In this document: positions 31,755 to 46,927 of the stretch, piece by piece | How the letters are laid out: each line of letters begins with the position of its first letter | How positions within the stretch are numbered: the stretch's first letter is position 1 | Assembly (NCBI GenBank): GCA_023897205.1 | Contig: JAHWDD010000004.1 | Coordinates: 6,076,001 to 6,140,000, forward strand | Direction of reading: 5' to 3' | Origin: Exophiala sp. HKRS030 | Lineage: Eukaryota; Ascomycota; Eurotiomycetes; Chaetothyriales; Herpotrichiellaceae | Length of the DNA: 64,000 nucleotides | Translations under genes and position numbers: made by a program | The notes under the pieces: generated by a model | What the model was told of the DNA's origin: nothing | Databases searched by the model: none | Seen by the model: only the letters and a program-made list of their open reading frames with translations

Positions 31755-32483
31755 CTAATGTTTTCCTCGGCCGCCTTTTGCCTGCTGCTTCTTCTCCACG
31801 ACTTCATTGAAGTTCTTGATGGCACCATACCCCCTGAGTGCACAGTCTAGCTGCCATAGGAACCACGTGGAACTGCCCACCTCAACCCAATGTTTTCGTA
31901 GTCGCGATTTGGCGAACCAGACGCATTCCAGACCATGAGCAGCAATGATGAACCACCACACATATGGGGCGAGAGTGTAGCAGAGCTTAGCCAATGAAGG
32001 AGCCAGACCTCCAAGTGACCAGATCTGATAGATGATCGAGTTGGACTCCGGAAGGAGCGAGTTACGGAATGGGAAAGTCACGAGGATCAGTATTATGAAG
32101 GCAATCGCGATCCACTCCCATAGTTGATCTGGCCCAAAATAGGCATCGACAACAATGTCAGACACACCGAGGGCTTGGAAGCTCTCGTTGTGCATAGCAA
32201 CCAATCGTTCGCGTGCTTCGCCGAGTGACTTGAGAGGTGGAGTGAACGGAATGACGTGGCGGCCGAAGCCAGAGGTGAGAATCATATGCTCGTTGTTAAT
32301 GTCCTCCATCTGACTGGACTTGGTGGTCAGGGATGGGACATTGGAATAGTATTGCAGAAACCCGCGGATGCTAAGTTGATGATCCGCGTTCATGTGGGAG
32401 ATGACACGAGCCTTCATAGCTGCGGGGTCTGGGGTCTTTCGAGTCTCCGTCGGAGGTGCCGCTGGGATGGCTGTTTGAGACAT
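31755..32483 (-). CDS. DUF2470 membrane protein
   Basis: The first ATG at 32483 gives 242 residues. The N-terminal half carries the DUF2470 signature (VISHMNADHQLSIRGFLQYY; later GFGRHVIPFTPPLKSLGEAR), a domain related to the C-terminal part of haem-utilisation proteins. The C-terminal half has three to four hydrophobic segments (WEWIAIAFIILILVTFPF; YVWWFIIAAHGLECVWF) and ends in a basic tail (KKQQAKGGRGKH). Fungi have a conserved single-copy family of this form, described only as integral membrane proteins; the function is not known. No intron is needed. Confidence 0.85.
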   Translation of the reverse strand: MSQTAIPAAPPTETRKTPDPAAMKARVISHMNADHQLSIRGFLQYYSNVPSLTTKSSQMEDINNEHMILTSGFGRHVIPFTPPLKSLGEARERLVAMHNESFQALGVSDIVVDAYFGPDQLWEWIAIAFIILILVTFPFRNSLLPESNSIIYQIWSLGGLAPSLAKLCYTLAPYVWWFIIAAHGLECVWFAKSRLRKHWVEVGSSTWFLWQLDCALRGYGAIKNFNEVVEKKQQAKGGRGKH

Positions 32484-35768
<3,285 letters not shown>

Positions 35769-36516
35769 AGCTAAAAATTGGCTATGTGAAAATGTTTGAG
35801 GTACAGAAAAGCTGTCCTTGAGCTACCCTAGGTGGAAGTCCATAGTATATCCATAGCATAACGTGAATCAAAATTCAAAATGGTATAACAGTACGTTGTG
35901 TTTCCAGTATCAAGTCCCGAGTCTCTCGTATTCACCGACTAGTAGTAGCTGTGTAGATGTTGCAACCCAGGTATTAGTTCAGTTTTTCTTAGACCATGAA
36001 CCTCCTAGGCGCATTTTCCTTGCTGCCTCGTGCTTCGTTCCTCAACCCCATACATATTTAAGAATAACATGACATGACATGACAATATGACGAGATAAAC
36101 GCAACGGCGTGAATCCGCCGCCGCCGTCGGCATGCATGCATGCAGGCATGCTCCGACCTGTCAGAGTCCGCCCGGAGTCAGACATCCCACAGCACACAGC
36201 CGTCACACCCGAGCGCCAGGCGATTGTCGATCGCGCCTCTGGGTATCTATCTAGTTCCTACACGTGGCATACATTCCGTACACAGCACAAGCTCGTCAGA
36301 AGCCTCGACGCCATGACACACTGCTGTGTGCAATCAAAGTCCAAAACCTTGAGTGCAAGTGCTAGTACCATGGTCCCGTGTGTCACCGTAGATAGTGGTG
36401 TGAAGAGCGGTTTCTGAGATTTCTTCCTCGGTTGGTGCTAGGTGGATTGTGGTAGTGTGGTATTGTCTGTGCTTGATGGACTCTCGTGTTGGAGACTGAC
36501 TGTAGTCGTCTCATAT

Positions 36517-36544
36517 CGTCTCGTCTCGTCTCGTCTCGTCTCGT
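36517..36544. repeat. (CGTCT)n microsatellite
   Basis: Five and a half copies of CGTCT. Confidence 0.9.
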
Positions 36545-36781
36545 ATTCATATATTGATCATAGATCTCTATCTAGAGATCAGATCTAGATCTAGACATCG
36601 AGCTATGCGGATACTGATGTACGATGTACTGTCAGATCTAGTACTAAGAACCCCTGCTTTGATATAGAAACCACGCCTCGGAGCGCAGGGCGGACGAGGG
36701 TCGCGAGCAACTGGGCGGTGTTGGCGGGCATGGTGCAAGGTGGGGTGGCATGCGCAGAGGAGGCATAGAGCGAGGAATGAT

Positions 36782-36796
36782 GGAAGGAAGGAAGGA

Positions 36797-36831
<35 letters not shown>
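36782..36831. repeat. (GGAA)n then (GA)n microsatellite
   Basis: Four GGAA copies run into about sixteen GA dinucleotides. On the minus strand this reads as Leu/Ser runs, the source of false ORFs there. Confidence 0.92.
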
Positions 36832-36834
<3 letters not shown>

Positions 36835-37671
36835 GGGGGCGGCTAGCTGGGGTCCTGGATCCAAAGTGTGTTCGTGACGTTTCTATACTTGTGTATGTGA
36901 GCGCGTGGGAGCGTGTGTGAGCGAGCACTGGGAGCTCTTTCAGCATACTAGGATGCTGAAACAGTACTTTTATGGTAATCCCCATAGATATACGCTCTTT
37001 CGGTATACCCCAGGAATAGGAAAAGGAGTGGTTAACCATTGCTCAAGTTCTACATTGCCTGCCAGTGGTTTATCCAAAATAGTATGTAGAAGAATCGAAA
37101 GTGCGAACAAAAGGTATCCAGAGGTTGGTGTTGCACGCCAGAATACAGCAGAGTCATCGAGCAAAGTGACAGCATGCATTTCAAAAACGCCAGAGACACA
37201 AAGACTGTGCAAGAAGATTTGAGTTGGTAGAGCAAAAACGCCTCGTGGATATCCACCTTCTTGCAACTCCTGTTCCTTGCTCCATGATATCAGACCTTGA
37301 CTCCGTAGGTACTAATATCTAGTCCCCTTTCAATTTCCAGTTCCCCTTCCTACTCCGAATTCCATGCACAAACCAGACCGTTGCTCATGCTCATGCACAA
37401 CATCACCACTCCCCAATCTTCAGGGGTTGAAGGTGATCCCAATATCCAACTTCATTAACCATCACTTCGTTAGTATCATTTCGGACGTTCGTTTTCGATT
37501 GATCTTGGTGCAATAGATAACAAGCTTACAACAGCTTATAAGACATGCTCCGTGAGTTTTATACGTGATGTCGTTTCCGCACCACCATCCAGGGTCAGAC
37601 GTATTTTTGAGTCGTGTCTTTGTTGGACCCAAGCCTCCCATGCTATGCAGGCGTACCATACGGTCGGGTTC

Positions 37672-40541
37672 CTAAGCCACGGCTTGCGGCTCATTGACCA
37701 CAGCATGCGCAAAAAGTAACAGTTCCGCGTTTTGTGCATTTGAATTTGAAGCCTGATTCTCGCGCCAATCCAGCAAAGCTTCGTGAACTGCTTCATCACT
37801 GTCAATCAAAACGAAATCTCCATCCTCGTCTTTATACCGTAGTCGCACTGAACCGGATGAAATAGAATGTCCAGTGAAACGTGCCAATTTTGCGTCAATT
37901 CTTTCTGCCAACGATCGAAATTGGATGTTGGTGGCAATGATCATTGAAACATAATTTTCATCGAAGCAAACCTTTGCTTTAAGTTGGCTTGGCAGGTAGC
38001 CATCTCCATCACTAGCGGGTGACGATACGGGCGGGGAGAATGGCCGACTCTGGGAAAGTGAGCTTTGGTGCCCCTGTTTCCTCGGATCTTGACCTCCGTA
38101 AGAAGGATCGTATGTATAACCACCATGCATGGCGGGTCGCTGACTTGACGGTAGGCCATATGTTTGATGAGGGGTACCACCTCGTGATGGTGGGCGGTTT
38201 ATAGGAGAGTTGTTTTGACTCCGATTGGGGCCACTCATCTGTTTCACATGGGCCGGGATTGGCGGCACGGATGGTGCATGCTCACCAGACACATATTTTC
38301 GACTTTGCTGTACCATAGGGTGCACATCTGGACTGCTAGCGGACCGCATACGAGGAGGGGGCATTCCACCCGCACTGGGTGGGCCACGACTACGGCCGTT
38401 CATGAGATAGGGGTTTCCCGATGTTTGTCCGTTTGGATTTCGTGCCATAGCAGGTGCAGTGTTCCGATGAGATTCCTCAGGACGATACATGGCACCACCA
38501 ACGGGTGTCGTTCCACGATTGTATGCTCCAAAGGCAGACTGCGAGCTAGATCGTGAAGACAATGAAGGTGTGATACCAGCAGAATCTCGGTCAGTTGGAG
38601 AGAAGTATGAGCCGGTGGGATAGTCATTTGGAGACTGCATAGGAAGTCCCCGAGTGTTGAGGGAAAGTCCTCCAATTTCCGATGTGGGAGCGCGCATGCG
38701 CTGACCTGAGCCACCACTTCCATTCGTGGCTGACCGAGATCGAAGGCTTGTACTAGAAGCATTCCTGCTCATGCTGAATTCCGAATAGCCGGTAATATCT
38801 GTACCTCCGTAAGTTGTGCCGGAAATCCTGCTATATTCTTCGTCATCCTCCTGAAGATACGGATTCTCGATGGTCATTCCCTGGAGAGAGAGCAGTTGTG
38901 TGTCGGAAGTTCCTCGATTCCGTGCCTCCAACATGCAAGCGGAGCGTTGGGTTTCGATCATATTATGCCATTTCCGAAGGGTTTCATCATTTTTGAACTT
39001 GATAATGAATGTCTCAATTGAAGGTTCGCCTCTCCAAGAGATTTGCAAAGCGTAGTTGCCCGGGCTCGATGAAGGAGTAATTGTAGTGACATTGGTGAAG
39101 TAGATGCGGCCTTTCAAATTCATCTTGGGTTTTCCTCGGAGACTCAGAGATGCCTTGTTGTTGGCAAGTCGATTTTTTGGCTTGTTTGCATTGACGTCTT
39201 TGCACATGATGAGGATGCGGCTAAAAAGATAGATGTGATATTCCTTTTCGTCGGATCGAGCACTGTCCTTCATGACGTTGAATGTGCCGAGCAATAAGAG
39301 CTCACCCAAGGTGGAGATCTGTAATTGCTTCCAGTCGTCTATCCGTTCCTGTAGATCTTGGAGAGCATCGTCTCTGGTTTCTTTGTCAATGGAGGCGTCA
39401 GCTTGCATGAGGACATCCTGAATGATGGCGATGGCACTGCTGAGATCACTTTTCAGAGCAGGGTCTTCCGTTTGGTGTTGGAGATCCTAAAAATTTAGTA
39501 CTGGTAAAACACTGATCGGACAATCAAACTTACCTTGAGAAGAAGGGGGTATTTGGTCAAACGCTGGAAGGGTTTGAGCAAGAATCCATTAAGGATTGTA
39601 GGGTTGGCCAGCATTTGCTTGGTCAAGGGTGTACTAGTGGCGGCGATCATCGTTTCCCATTCTTGTTGACATGTCTGTTCACACCTTCTCTGGTTTGCGA
39701 TGAAGGGTTCATATTGTCGAAAAGGGTCCTTGTAGTGAACAAAAAGCCGACCCCAGTTTTGTTGTTCAGCGGGGATTTCATTCTGCTGCTCGACACGAAT
39801 CAAGAAGCGCTGAGCAAAATCCAGGAGGTTATTCAAATTGAGGAAAATGTTGTGGATGGCATCGCCTTTTAAAGCGCCGACTTCTTCCAGTTCCTTCTTC
39901 AGAGCTTGGAGATTCTGCAAGTGATGAACATACTGACGCTCAGTCTCGACGAGTTCCCTCAAAATGTACATTCGCCTGGTCATGGTTTTGGGAGATTGCT
40001 CATTAGTGCTGCCACCGCTGTCTGTACCTTCACGCGAGTCCTCGCTATCATTTGGCTCGGGTAATTTGCCGCTCATTTCCAAGATATCAAGAACCTTGTT
40101 GACAGTCTTAGTGACCTTGACGAAACCAGTGGTATTGTCGGAAAACAATTCGGTCAGCATGAAAGTGTCTTGACTGGCAATATTCATCTGTTGCATGCAA
40201 CACTTGAGGAAGAGAGCGGCGGCAGCTTTCCCAACTTTCTCGGGGCGGGTTGGTGGAAGGACGACGTCGCCATCTTCGGGATTCGAGGCATTGAAAATGG
40301 TGAGGAGCGGATGACCGGATCGAAAACATTGCCACAAGGAGGAAACAGGATCGGTGAGACCTTCGGCTTCGCGCTCTTCCATCTCATCAATATATGGGCG
40401 AAAGCCAGGAACGCCCGACAAACGACGGCGTAGTTTGATGCACATTTGGTATAAAGATTCGCCATCTCTTACGTTTATGATGTTATTCTTGTCCAGGATT
40501 GGCCCATGATCGGCATTGTGGCCTGGCGGGCTAGCCACCAT
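37672..40541 (-). CDS. CDC24: Cdc24/Scd1 Rho guanine nucleotide exchange factor
   Basis: Exons 40541-39534 and 39486-37672 are separated by a 47-bp intron (GTAAGT...TTTTAG); 940 residues. Domain order: Cdc24 calponin-like region at about 55-165 (ESLYQMCIKLRRRLSGVPGF, DPVSSLWQCFRSGHPLL), DH domain at about 195-370 (YILRELVETERQYVHHLQNL; FLLKPFQRLTKYPLLLK), PH domain at about 390-520 (LGELLLLGTFNVM; YLFSRILIMC), a long Ser/Pro/Gly-rich linker, and a C-terminal PB1 domain at about 855-935 (VRLRYKDEDGDFVLIDSDEA). It activates Cdc42 at sites of polar growth; the PB1 domain binds the scaffold Bem1. This is the full fungal architecture. The start ATG at 40541 gives the expected N-terminus. Confidence 0.96.
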
Positions 40542-42049
40542 GATGTTGGTGAGGAACGTGAGTCGACGAACAGGGCAGTAGCAGAACGCGACGAGGATGC
40601 AACGAGTAGGTGTTGCATGTAAAAGGCGTGATAAGATGATTGATTTCTTGGATGTATATTGTGAGAGGTACCAGGATAAGATATAACGCGACTAATGTAC
40701 GAGGGATGCAGGATGCAGGATGCCGGATATGGTGCGAAGGCGCAACAAGCGTGGATAGATCGCAGGAGGAGTTTTGAGAGGCGTTTTGTCGGGTTTAAGG
40801 GGTACGGCGGGATGGAGGCGGGTGGCGGGGATTGAGGTGTAGAGAGCGTTGGTGAGTGGTGATAGGGGAGTCTGAGACAATCAGTCAGAGAATGGAAATG
40901 CGACAGGATGGTAAGTAAGGGAGGGAGGGAGAGATGGCGTACAAGATCGAAGAGTTGTTCTGTGGACGTGGACGTGGACGTGGGGAGAGTGTGAGGGTTG
41001 TTTGGTGGTTGTTCGGTGGTTAGGAGCGTGAGCGAGTGAGTGAGTGAGTGGTGTTGAATGTTGACTGCGGTTTCCCCGGGTTCCACAGATTGATAGCGAT
41101 AACGAAAGGAATGGCGAAGATGGCAGAGGGAGTGATGGCGGGATGGTACGAAGCTCCCAGTGATAGTGCTATTGTTGGACAGGAAGGAATGATTTGATTG
41201 CTTGAGGTTCGAGTGGTGGTTGAAGATTGAGATTCGAAGCAATGGTTGGTGGAAGAAGTGGAAAGGGAGCCAATCAATGGAATGGAGGAAGAGATGGTGG
41301 AAAAGGACGAGAGGCGGACAAGGTGCGAATTGAAGTCAGGGCGCGAAGAAAAGGAAAATGAGAGGTGGGGGCGCAGACAGTCGTCAGAGTGGTCAAAGTC
41401 ACGCCTTTGTTCTTTGGGCCCGAGTGCAGAGCGCAGAGTGGGATGTGGCGAAGCGGTACAGAGTGAGAACTCAGTGCTCTATACTCTATACTCTGTCTGT
41501 GCTTTGTCGACTGTAGACACACGTGTAGGCACAAGTGTAGGCACAAGTAGGAGGAGAAGGAGGAACTGTGATGAGGAAGAAGGAGGTCGAAACATCAAGT
41601 AGCCAACGACATTCCGCAGAATATAGAATCCCAAGTTCCAATGTAACAGTCAGGTGGTGGGTGGACTGTGTACCAGGTACCAGGTACCAGGTACATAAGC
41701 TACAAGCACCATTTGTATGTAGAGGTAGGTTCCTAATACATGTAGCTAGAGTTACTTGCACAAAATGACACTAACTACCTGGTAGTTAGTTAGTACGGTT
41801 CACGTAAGAGTACCACTGAGAGCCTACTAGGCAGGTGTGGTAGGTACAAGCTAGCCTAGCAGTTCTCTAGGGACTCGGTAGGCATGAAGTACTCCGTAAT
41901 CCGTAATCCGTACTGTTCTCGGTACCTACCGATCAATTACTCCGTTGAGCACAAGGGCGGCAGGGCAGAGGCAGAAGAAGAGGAGGAGCTGTTATGGCGG
42001 TGAGTTGAGAACAACTCTTGTCTTGGGAAGGAAAGAACGGGAGTGCCTA

Positions 42050-42080
<31 letters not shown>
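42050..42080. repeat. (CCTG)n microsatellite
   Basis: About seven tandem CCTG copies. Confidence 0.9.
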
Positions 42081-42081
<1 letters not shown>

Positions 42082-44265
42082 ACCTTCCGTGCACCTTCCG
42101 TGGATGTGGATTGTGGATTGTGGATTTTGGGTTAAGGATTGTGGGTCATTTGAAATTTCCTCCATTCCCACACAGAATTTCTATTGGTCGAATTCTTCCC
42201 ACTTCTCCTTGTTGTATCAGGTACGGGAAGCCCACGACAAGCTCTAGTGAGCCTCCGTGGCCCCTTGGGCACTAGGTGACTACGGAGTAGGTCTCCAGGG
42301 ACTTTTGGGTACTGTTGGTACCTAGTAGATGCCTAGCACCTACATAGTACCCATCGATACTCCGTAGACTTGGCCAGGTGGTAATTAGCGGCGAAGAACC
42401 AACTCCGTAGCATGGGTGGATTCAATATCAACGACAACACCTGAGCAGGACTAACAAATCAATTCTTATCAGATACACACGCAAAAGGGTACAGTCCCAA
42501 ACACGATTGTACTGTACATTTTCCCTACAGGCAACCTTGAAAAAGAGCGGATACAGAGACCCTTTAAGGATCAACTCCTCTGACTCGGGACTCGGGCTCG
42601 GGGAGATTTGCTCAGGGAATCTCGACGCCCACTAGAAGCTTCAATATTCCCGAACCTTGCACCTTGCACCTTGCACCTTGATCTTCTGGGCTTTTAGCCT
42701 CTTTTTTGTTACCGGCTGAAGCTGCCACGCCTCGACCAGGTATCCTCTGGGCTTGGGTCCAACGGAAAAGATACTTTGACCCTGGCACTGCTTGGCTAAT
42801 CCGTGTCCTTACTGGATCCCAAGGAAGGCACGCACCTCGGGAGGTACCAGGGTCCGTTCCTTCTGACTTCGTCGCGATCTCCAGGAGTGCCAGGGCAAGT
42901 GCGATGGCCAAGGCCAGGGCGAAGGCGCAGACGCTCTTCCCAATTTGGTCACGTCAAACACCCAACCTCTATCGATTTTCCACTTCGGCTCTCACCAAGA
43001 AGCTTCTGCGACGCCAACATCCTCCACTTCTCGCTACACTACTGCACATATTCATCTTCCCCGACGTCCCGAGAGCTCGACGCTGAACTTGATACTCAAC
43101 ATGTCCTAGTGCTGCTTTCAAAATTGTTCCCTACGGAGTACACCCTACATACCGTCCTCCCACATGGCACATCGCCTTGTAACATGTTGTCTGTTTGAGT
43201 CCTGCGAGCTACAGCCATCCGTCCAAAACATCACCCATACTCCGTACACTCTTCAGCTGCAAAACACTCATCAAGTCCACTTGCAAACCAGCCCTGCTTG
43301 CAACGAATCATGTCATTCAGGAAATACCAGGGACCCTTATGACAACATCGAAGCTATAACTACTCCTTAAAACCTAAAGCTTCTCTGAAGACGTGGTACA
43401 CGTTTCACGCCACTTGATCTCGAACACGACTTGGGTGGCTTTTGACCACAAACTCAAAGTCTTGTGCCATCATCCCATGCCTCTCCTCACATAAATTGTC
43501 AGTAGCACGATATCCCAAGTCTTTGTGAACATAGCCTGCCAGATTCGCTCACTTAATCTCCCGAAACCATGGTTTGCCCCTGCCGAACATGTGACTTGGC
43601 ACACGAGGCTGTGAGGCCCCATCACGCATGCTAGACCGAGTACGGAGAACATATGCTTCATCGTGCGTGGCATGACCAGATTGATATCCATACTTGGCCT
43701 TCGTGCCTCTTGAGGTATGCACCGGGTTGCACTAGTTATTTAACGACAAACCGTCAAGTGGCAGGCCTGACTGCCATGCAGTGAAGTGATATTTACATAG
43801 ATCCTCCTATTGGTGTCTGACACGATTGGTCAGGTCCTTCTGTGCCCCGCGAGCCTTCCACGTCAGTACTGTAGTTACCAACTACATCAGTCGTTCGCAA
43901 AGCCAAATGGCGTCTCTGCATGTTACCGTCTTAGGTCAGACTGCCAACAGTCGCGATATAGTCCTATTTCACATACCAGAAAAACACTGCCATTCCTCTC
44001 ATAATCTGCTTGATAGGATCGACTCACGCTGACAAAATCAAGACTGTCCCGCTCTGACTGTGGAGAAATCCCCCACTACCCCGAGCAATTAACTGCCGAG
44101 GTCGTTGCAAAACTCGCAACCCTCATACTACATAGGCTTCGAGTTTTTATGCAATCACCTCCATCCATGGCTCGCTGACGAATTTGCCCCGCGAGGCCCC
44201 GAATGAGACTGATGGGATGAAAACGCCCCATCACAGACACGGCTATTGGCAGAGGCGCTGGTCAA

Positions 44266-44271
44266 TATATA
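44266..44271 (+). promoter_or_regulatory. TATA box of the alpha/beta hydrolase gene
   Basis: TATATA lies about 120 bp before the proposed ATG at 44391. Confidence 0.4.
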
Positions 44272-44390
44272 CCTCGATACAACCTTGCTCTTTTCGACTT
44301 TCTTGATCAAGTTCTGACTTCTGTCCCACTCGTCTATATTGCGCCATCTTTTCGCATTCCCTCTGTCCATTCTGCTTACCGCTTCACGAA

Positions 44391-45529
44391 ATGGCCCAGT
44401 CCCAATTTCTAGACAAGGACTACCTCCTGTCTCTAGGGCAGATCGATCCAGAACTCAAAGAGGTTGGTTCCCATTCATGCACAAAGCGTCATTCTTCAAA
44501 CCGAAATTTCAACCTCTAATTGATGGATTCCAGTTTCTTGAAAAAGCCAACCTTCCAATCCCGAATTATGACAATCTCGACGACTTCAAGCAACTCGTTG
44601 CCAAGCGTAACGAAGACGCCATGAAGGCCTTGGGCGAGCCACCAGCAGAGATCAAGCAGAGTGAACTGCAATATCCTGCCGACGATGGCACCAAACTGAG
44701 AGCCAAGCTGTATCAACCAGCCAACCCTCCAAAGGAAGGTAGTCCTTTGGTCGTCTTATATCACGGCGGCGGATTTTGCGTCGGTGCTCCCGAAGGCGAG
44801 GAACAGACGGCCCGGAACCTCGTTCAAGCATTCGGTGTTGTCGCCATTTCAGCTTCCTACCGCTTGGCCCCTGAATATAAATTCCCCTATGCTCCCAAGG
44901 ATGCATGGGCTGCTCTGAGATGGGCTGCCGCCAATGCCAAATCCTGGGGAGCCGACCCGTCACTTGGATTCGTGATTGGTGGTACCTCGGCCGGTGGGAA
45001 CCTCACAGCTGTCCTTTCACATCTGGCTCGTGATGAAAATCTGTCTCCTCCTCTCACGGGTCAATACCTGGCAATCCCTGCAGTTCTGCCCGATTCCGAG
45101 GTTCCTGACAAGTACAAAGAGTACTTTCTGTCCTACGAACAAAATCGAAATGCACCAGTCCTGCCCGTCGCCGCTATTGACATGTTCATGAGGGGATATT
45201 TGCCCGACAACAAAGACGGTGTCTTATATGCAGTATTCAACCACCCCAAAGGTCACAAAGACCTTCCACCGGCCTTTTTCCAAATCGATGGCTTGGACCC
45301 ATTGAGAGATGAGGCCTTTATTTATGAACGAGTCCTGCGGGAGGACTATGGAATTAAAACAAAGGTCGACGTGTACCCCGGTCTTCCTCACGGCCATTGG
45401 GGATTCTTCCCCTTCTTAAAAGCCTCTGCCAAGTTTCGAAAAGAGCAAGTCGACGGGTTCGGCTGGTTGTTGGGCAAAAAGCCAGATTTCACGAATGTCA
45501 TCACGAATGCAGTTGCAGCAGGTGTCTGA
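44391..45529 (+). CDS. Alpha/beta hydrolase, hormone-sensitive-lipase-like (esterase)
   Basis: Exon 1 (44391-44462) encodes MAQSQFLDKDYLLSLGQIDP; a 71-bp intron (44463-44533) leads to exon 2 (44534-45529). 355 residues. The oxyanion motif is VLYHGGGFCVG, the nucleophile lies in GGTSAGG (GxSxG), the acid in QIDGLDPLRDE and the His in LPHGHWG. This is the bacterial HSL / arylacetamide deacetylase type of serine hydrolase. No signal peptide is seen, so it should be intracellular; the substrate is unknown. The intron is needed because exon 1 and the main body are in different frames; the donor GTTGGT is weak, so the 5' end is the least sure part. Confidence 0.86.
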
Positions 45530-45692
45530 AATGCGCCGAAACAATTCCTAGACCCGCAGGAAGATTTCATCGAAGAGATTAGACTCAGATATGCTTCATC
45601 ACCGGATTATGGCACAAATTAAATCATGTCATTTCGAATCCTTCATCATCTAGTCGTAATGTTCGTAGCAGCAGTTTGTAAGACCTCCCGTG

Positions 45693-46546
45693 TCACCTCT
45701 TTCGCTCCCTTATCTTGAACTTGACGCCATTCTTGTTGACACCACCGATCGTATTGGCCATTTTAGCTCGTTGCAATTCCAACTGATCAGCTGCTGCTAG
45801 AATTTCTCGTTGACGTTTCTTCAGAGCATCTAACTTGGCCGCTCGCATCTCTTGTAGACGCTTGCGTTTCTTCCTCTGGTCTCGGAGTCGTGCTGCGGCG
45901 TCCTGCTCTGCGGCGAGGGCTTTTTTCGATTTGGGTTTGGAAGGCTGAACATCTTCATCCGCAATGTCCGGCTCGATAGGTTCAACGGGATCGAGATCTG
46001 GCAGCTTAGGATATATAACCTGCTGAGAAACAACATCGACAGTTTCACCATTCGACCTCCTCTTCTTCCCACTGGGTGACATTCCCAGGCTCTCCTCCTT
46101 CAGTACCACATCCTCGAGGATCTTCCTCCTCCCGCCGATCTCGCCATTAAGCATAACCTCATCCATCCTCACCTCTTCGCTCACTCTCTCTATCTCCCTC
46201 CTGCCCTCGCAGCCAAAGTCTTCAAATACCCCGCATCCTGCGTCTTCAACAACTTGACCGCATCGACACTCATGCTCGCTGACTTCTCTCCATTTGGTCC
46301 CACTTCACTTTTATGTTTCCCTAGCCCAGCTTTGCCCTGGCTGATCATGCCAAAGGCGAACTCATCGGGGTTCTTCTCGCGGGCCTTTTGTGACAATTGT
46401 GCAATCTTCTTTTTCTTGGTGTTGTAGTCCTGTGCACGCAGGGTGTAGTCTTTGTGTTTTTCCAAAAGTCCCCATTTTTGCCGTGATGAGATTTGGGAGC
46501 GCTCTTTGTGGGGCCGCCGTGTAACGGCGTTGCGCATGGACGACAT
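45693..46546 (-). CDS. UTP11: Utp11, U3 snoRNA-associated small-subunit processome protein (frame break)
   Basis: ATG at 46546 begins MSSMRNAVTRRPHKERSQ, the classic Utp11 start, and the frame runs through WGLLEKHKDYTLRAQDYNTK and KNPDEFAFGMI to LKTQDAGYLKTLAARAG, then stops at TAG near 46190. The family C-terminus continues in another frame from RREIERVSEE to a clear Utp11 ending (LELQRAKMANTIGGVNKNGV, then KFKIRERKR) at 45693. The two parts abut without a usable intron, so one base is missing in a GGAGGGAG stretch near 46190-46200. Utp11 is needed for 18S rRNA maturation in the nucleolus. Because it is normally essential, a sequence error or recoding is more likely than real loss. Confidence 0.85.
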
Positions 46547-46927
46547 GCTGGATGTGAAAGAGTGAAGGCGATTCAACGAGATGTATCGTCTGTGAGGGAA
46601 GCGTGCAATGGTATGTAGAGGCAAGCGTCAGTTGAGGCTGTAGAGACAAGAAATGTTGTTCGATGTTTGTTGATTCGGAGACTGGAAGATTTTATCTCCG
46701 CAGCGAAGTTCGACTTTCTCCACTTTTCGACTTTTGGCTCCAACGGAACAGAACATGAGCACATTCACCACCTCCACTGGTTACAACTTGTAAACGAAGC
46801 TCTCAACCCAACTAACATTCTCGATATCACAACAGCTCAGAACTCCTTTACGACCATGAACTCCTCCTGAAACCCTTAGGCATTTCTTCAACATCAATTT
46901 GCCCTCACTCTTACTCGTCTCCGAGCT
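46547..46927. other. Short divergent promoter between Utp11 and Cmc1
   Basis: About 380 bp shared by two divergent housekeeping genes; no other feature seen. Confidence 0.5.

Larger units (their letters stand above)
35769..37671. other. Intergenic with several simple repeats
   Basis: Between the 3' ends of katG and the Cdc24 gene. It holds a GACAT run near 36068, a CATG run near 36131, (CGTCT)n, AGATCTAGATCTAGA-type palindromes (36565-36598) and GGAA/GA runs. The long frames around 36.5-37.2 kb are repeat artefacts. Confidence 0.5.
40542..44390. other. Long intergenic region (3.8 kb), Cdc24 leader side and hydrolase promoter side
   Basis: No gene with recognisable domains. It includes low-complexity runs (GAGT)n near 41030-41052, ACCAGGT repeats near 41672-41694, (CCTG)n at 42050-42080 and CACCTTG repeats near 42657-42682, plus five copies of TACTCCGTA/TACGGAGTA. 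A long open frame on the minus strand at 40475-41242 overlaps the Cdc24 start in another frame, and I regard it as non-coding leader. Confidence 0.5.

Noticed and set aside
36568..37266. Several 98-131-residue ORFs on the minus strand
   Set aside because: They read through GA and GGAA microsatellites (Leu/Ser runs) and have no supporting features.
40475..41242. 255-residue minus-strand ORF upstream of CDC24
   Set aside because: It is rich in His/Ser/Thr/Pro from simple sequence, overlaps the real CDC24 start in another frame, and has no domain or splice logic.
44339..44533. N-terminal extension of the alpha/beta hydrolase in the same frame as its body
   Set aside because: It has no ATG in a suitable place; the short exon at 44391 with an intron gives a family-like start and a TATA box at a normal distance.
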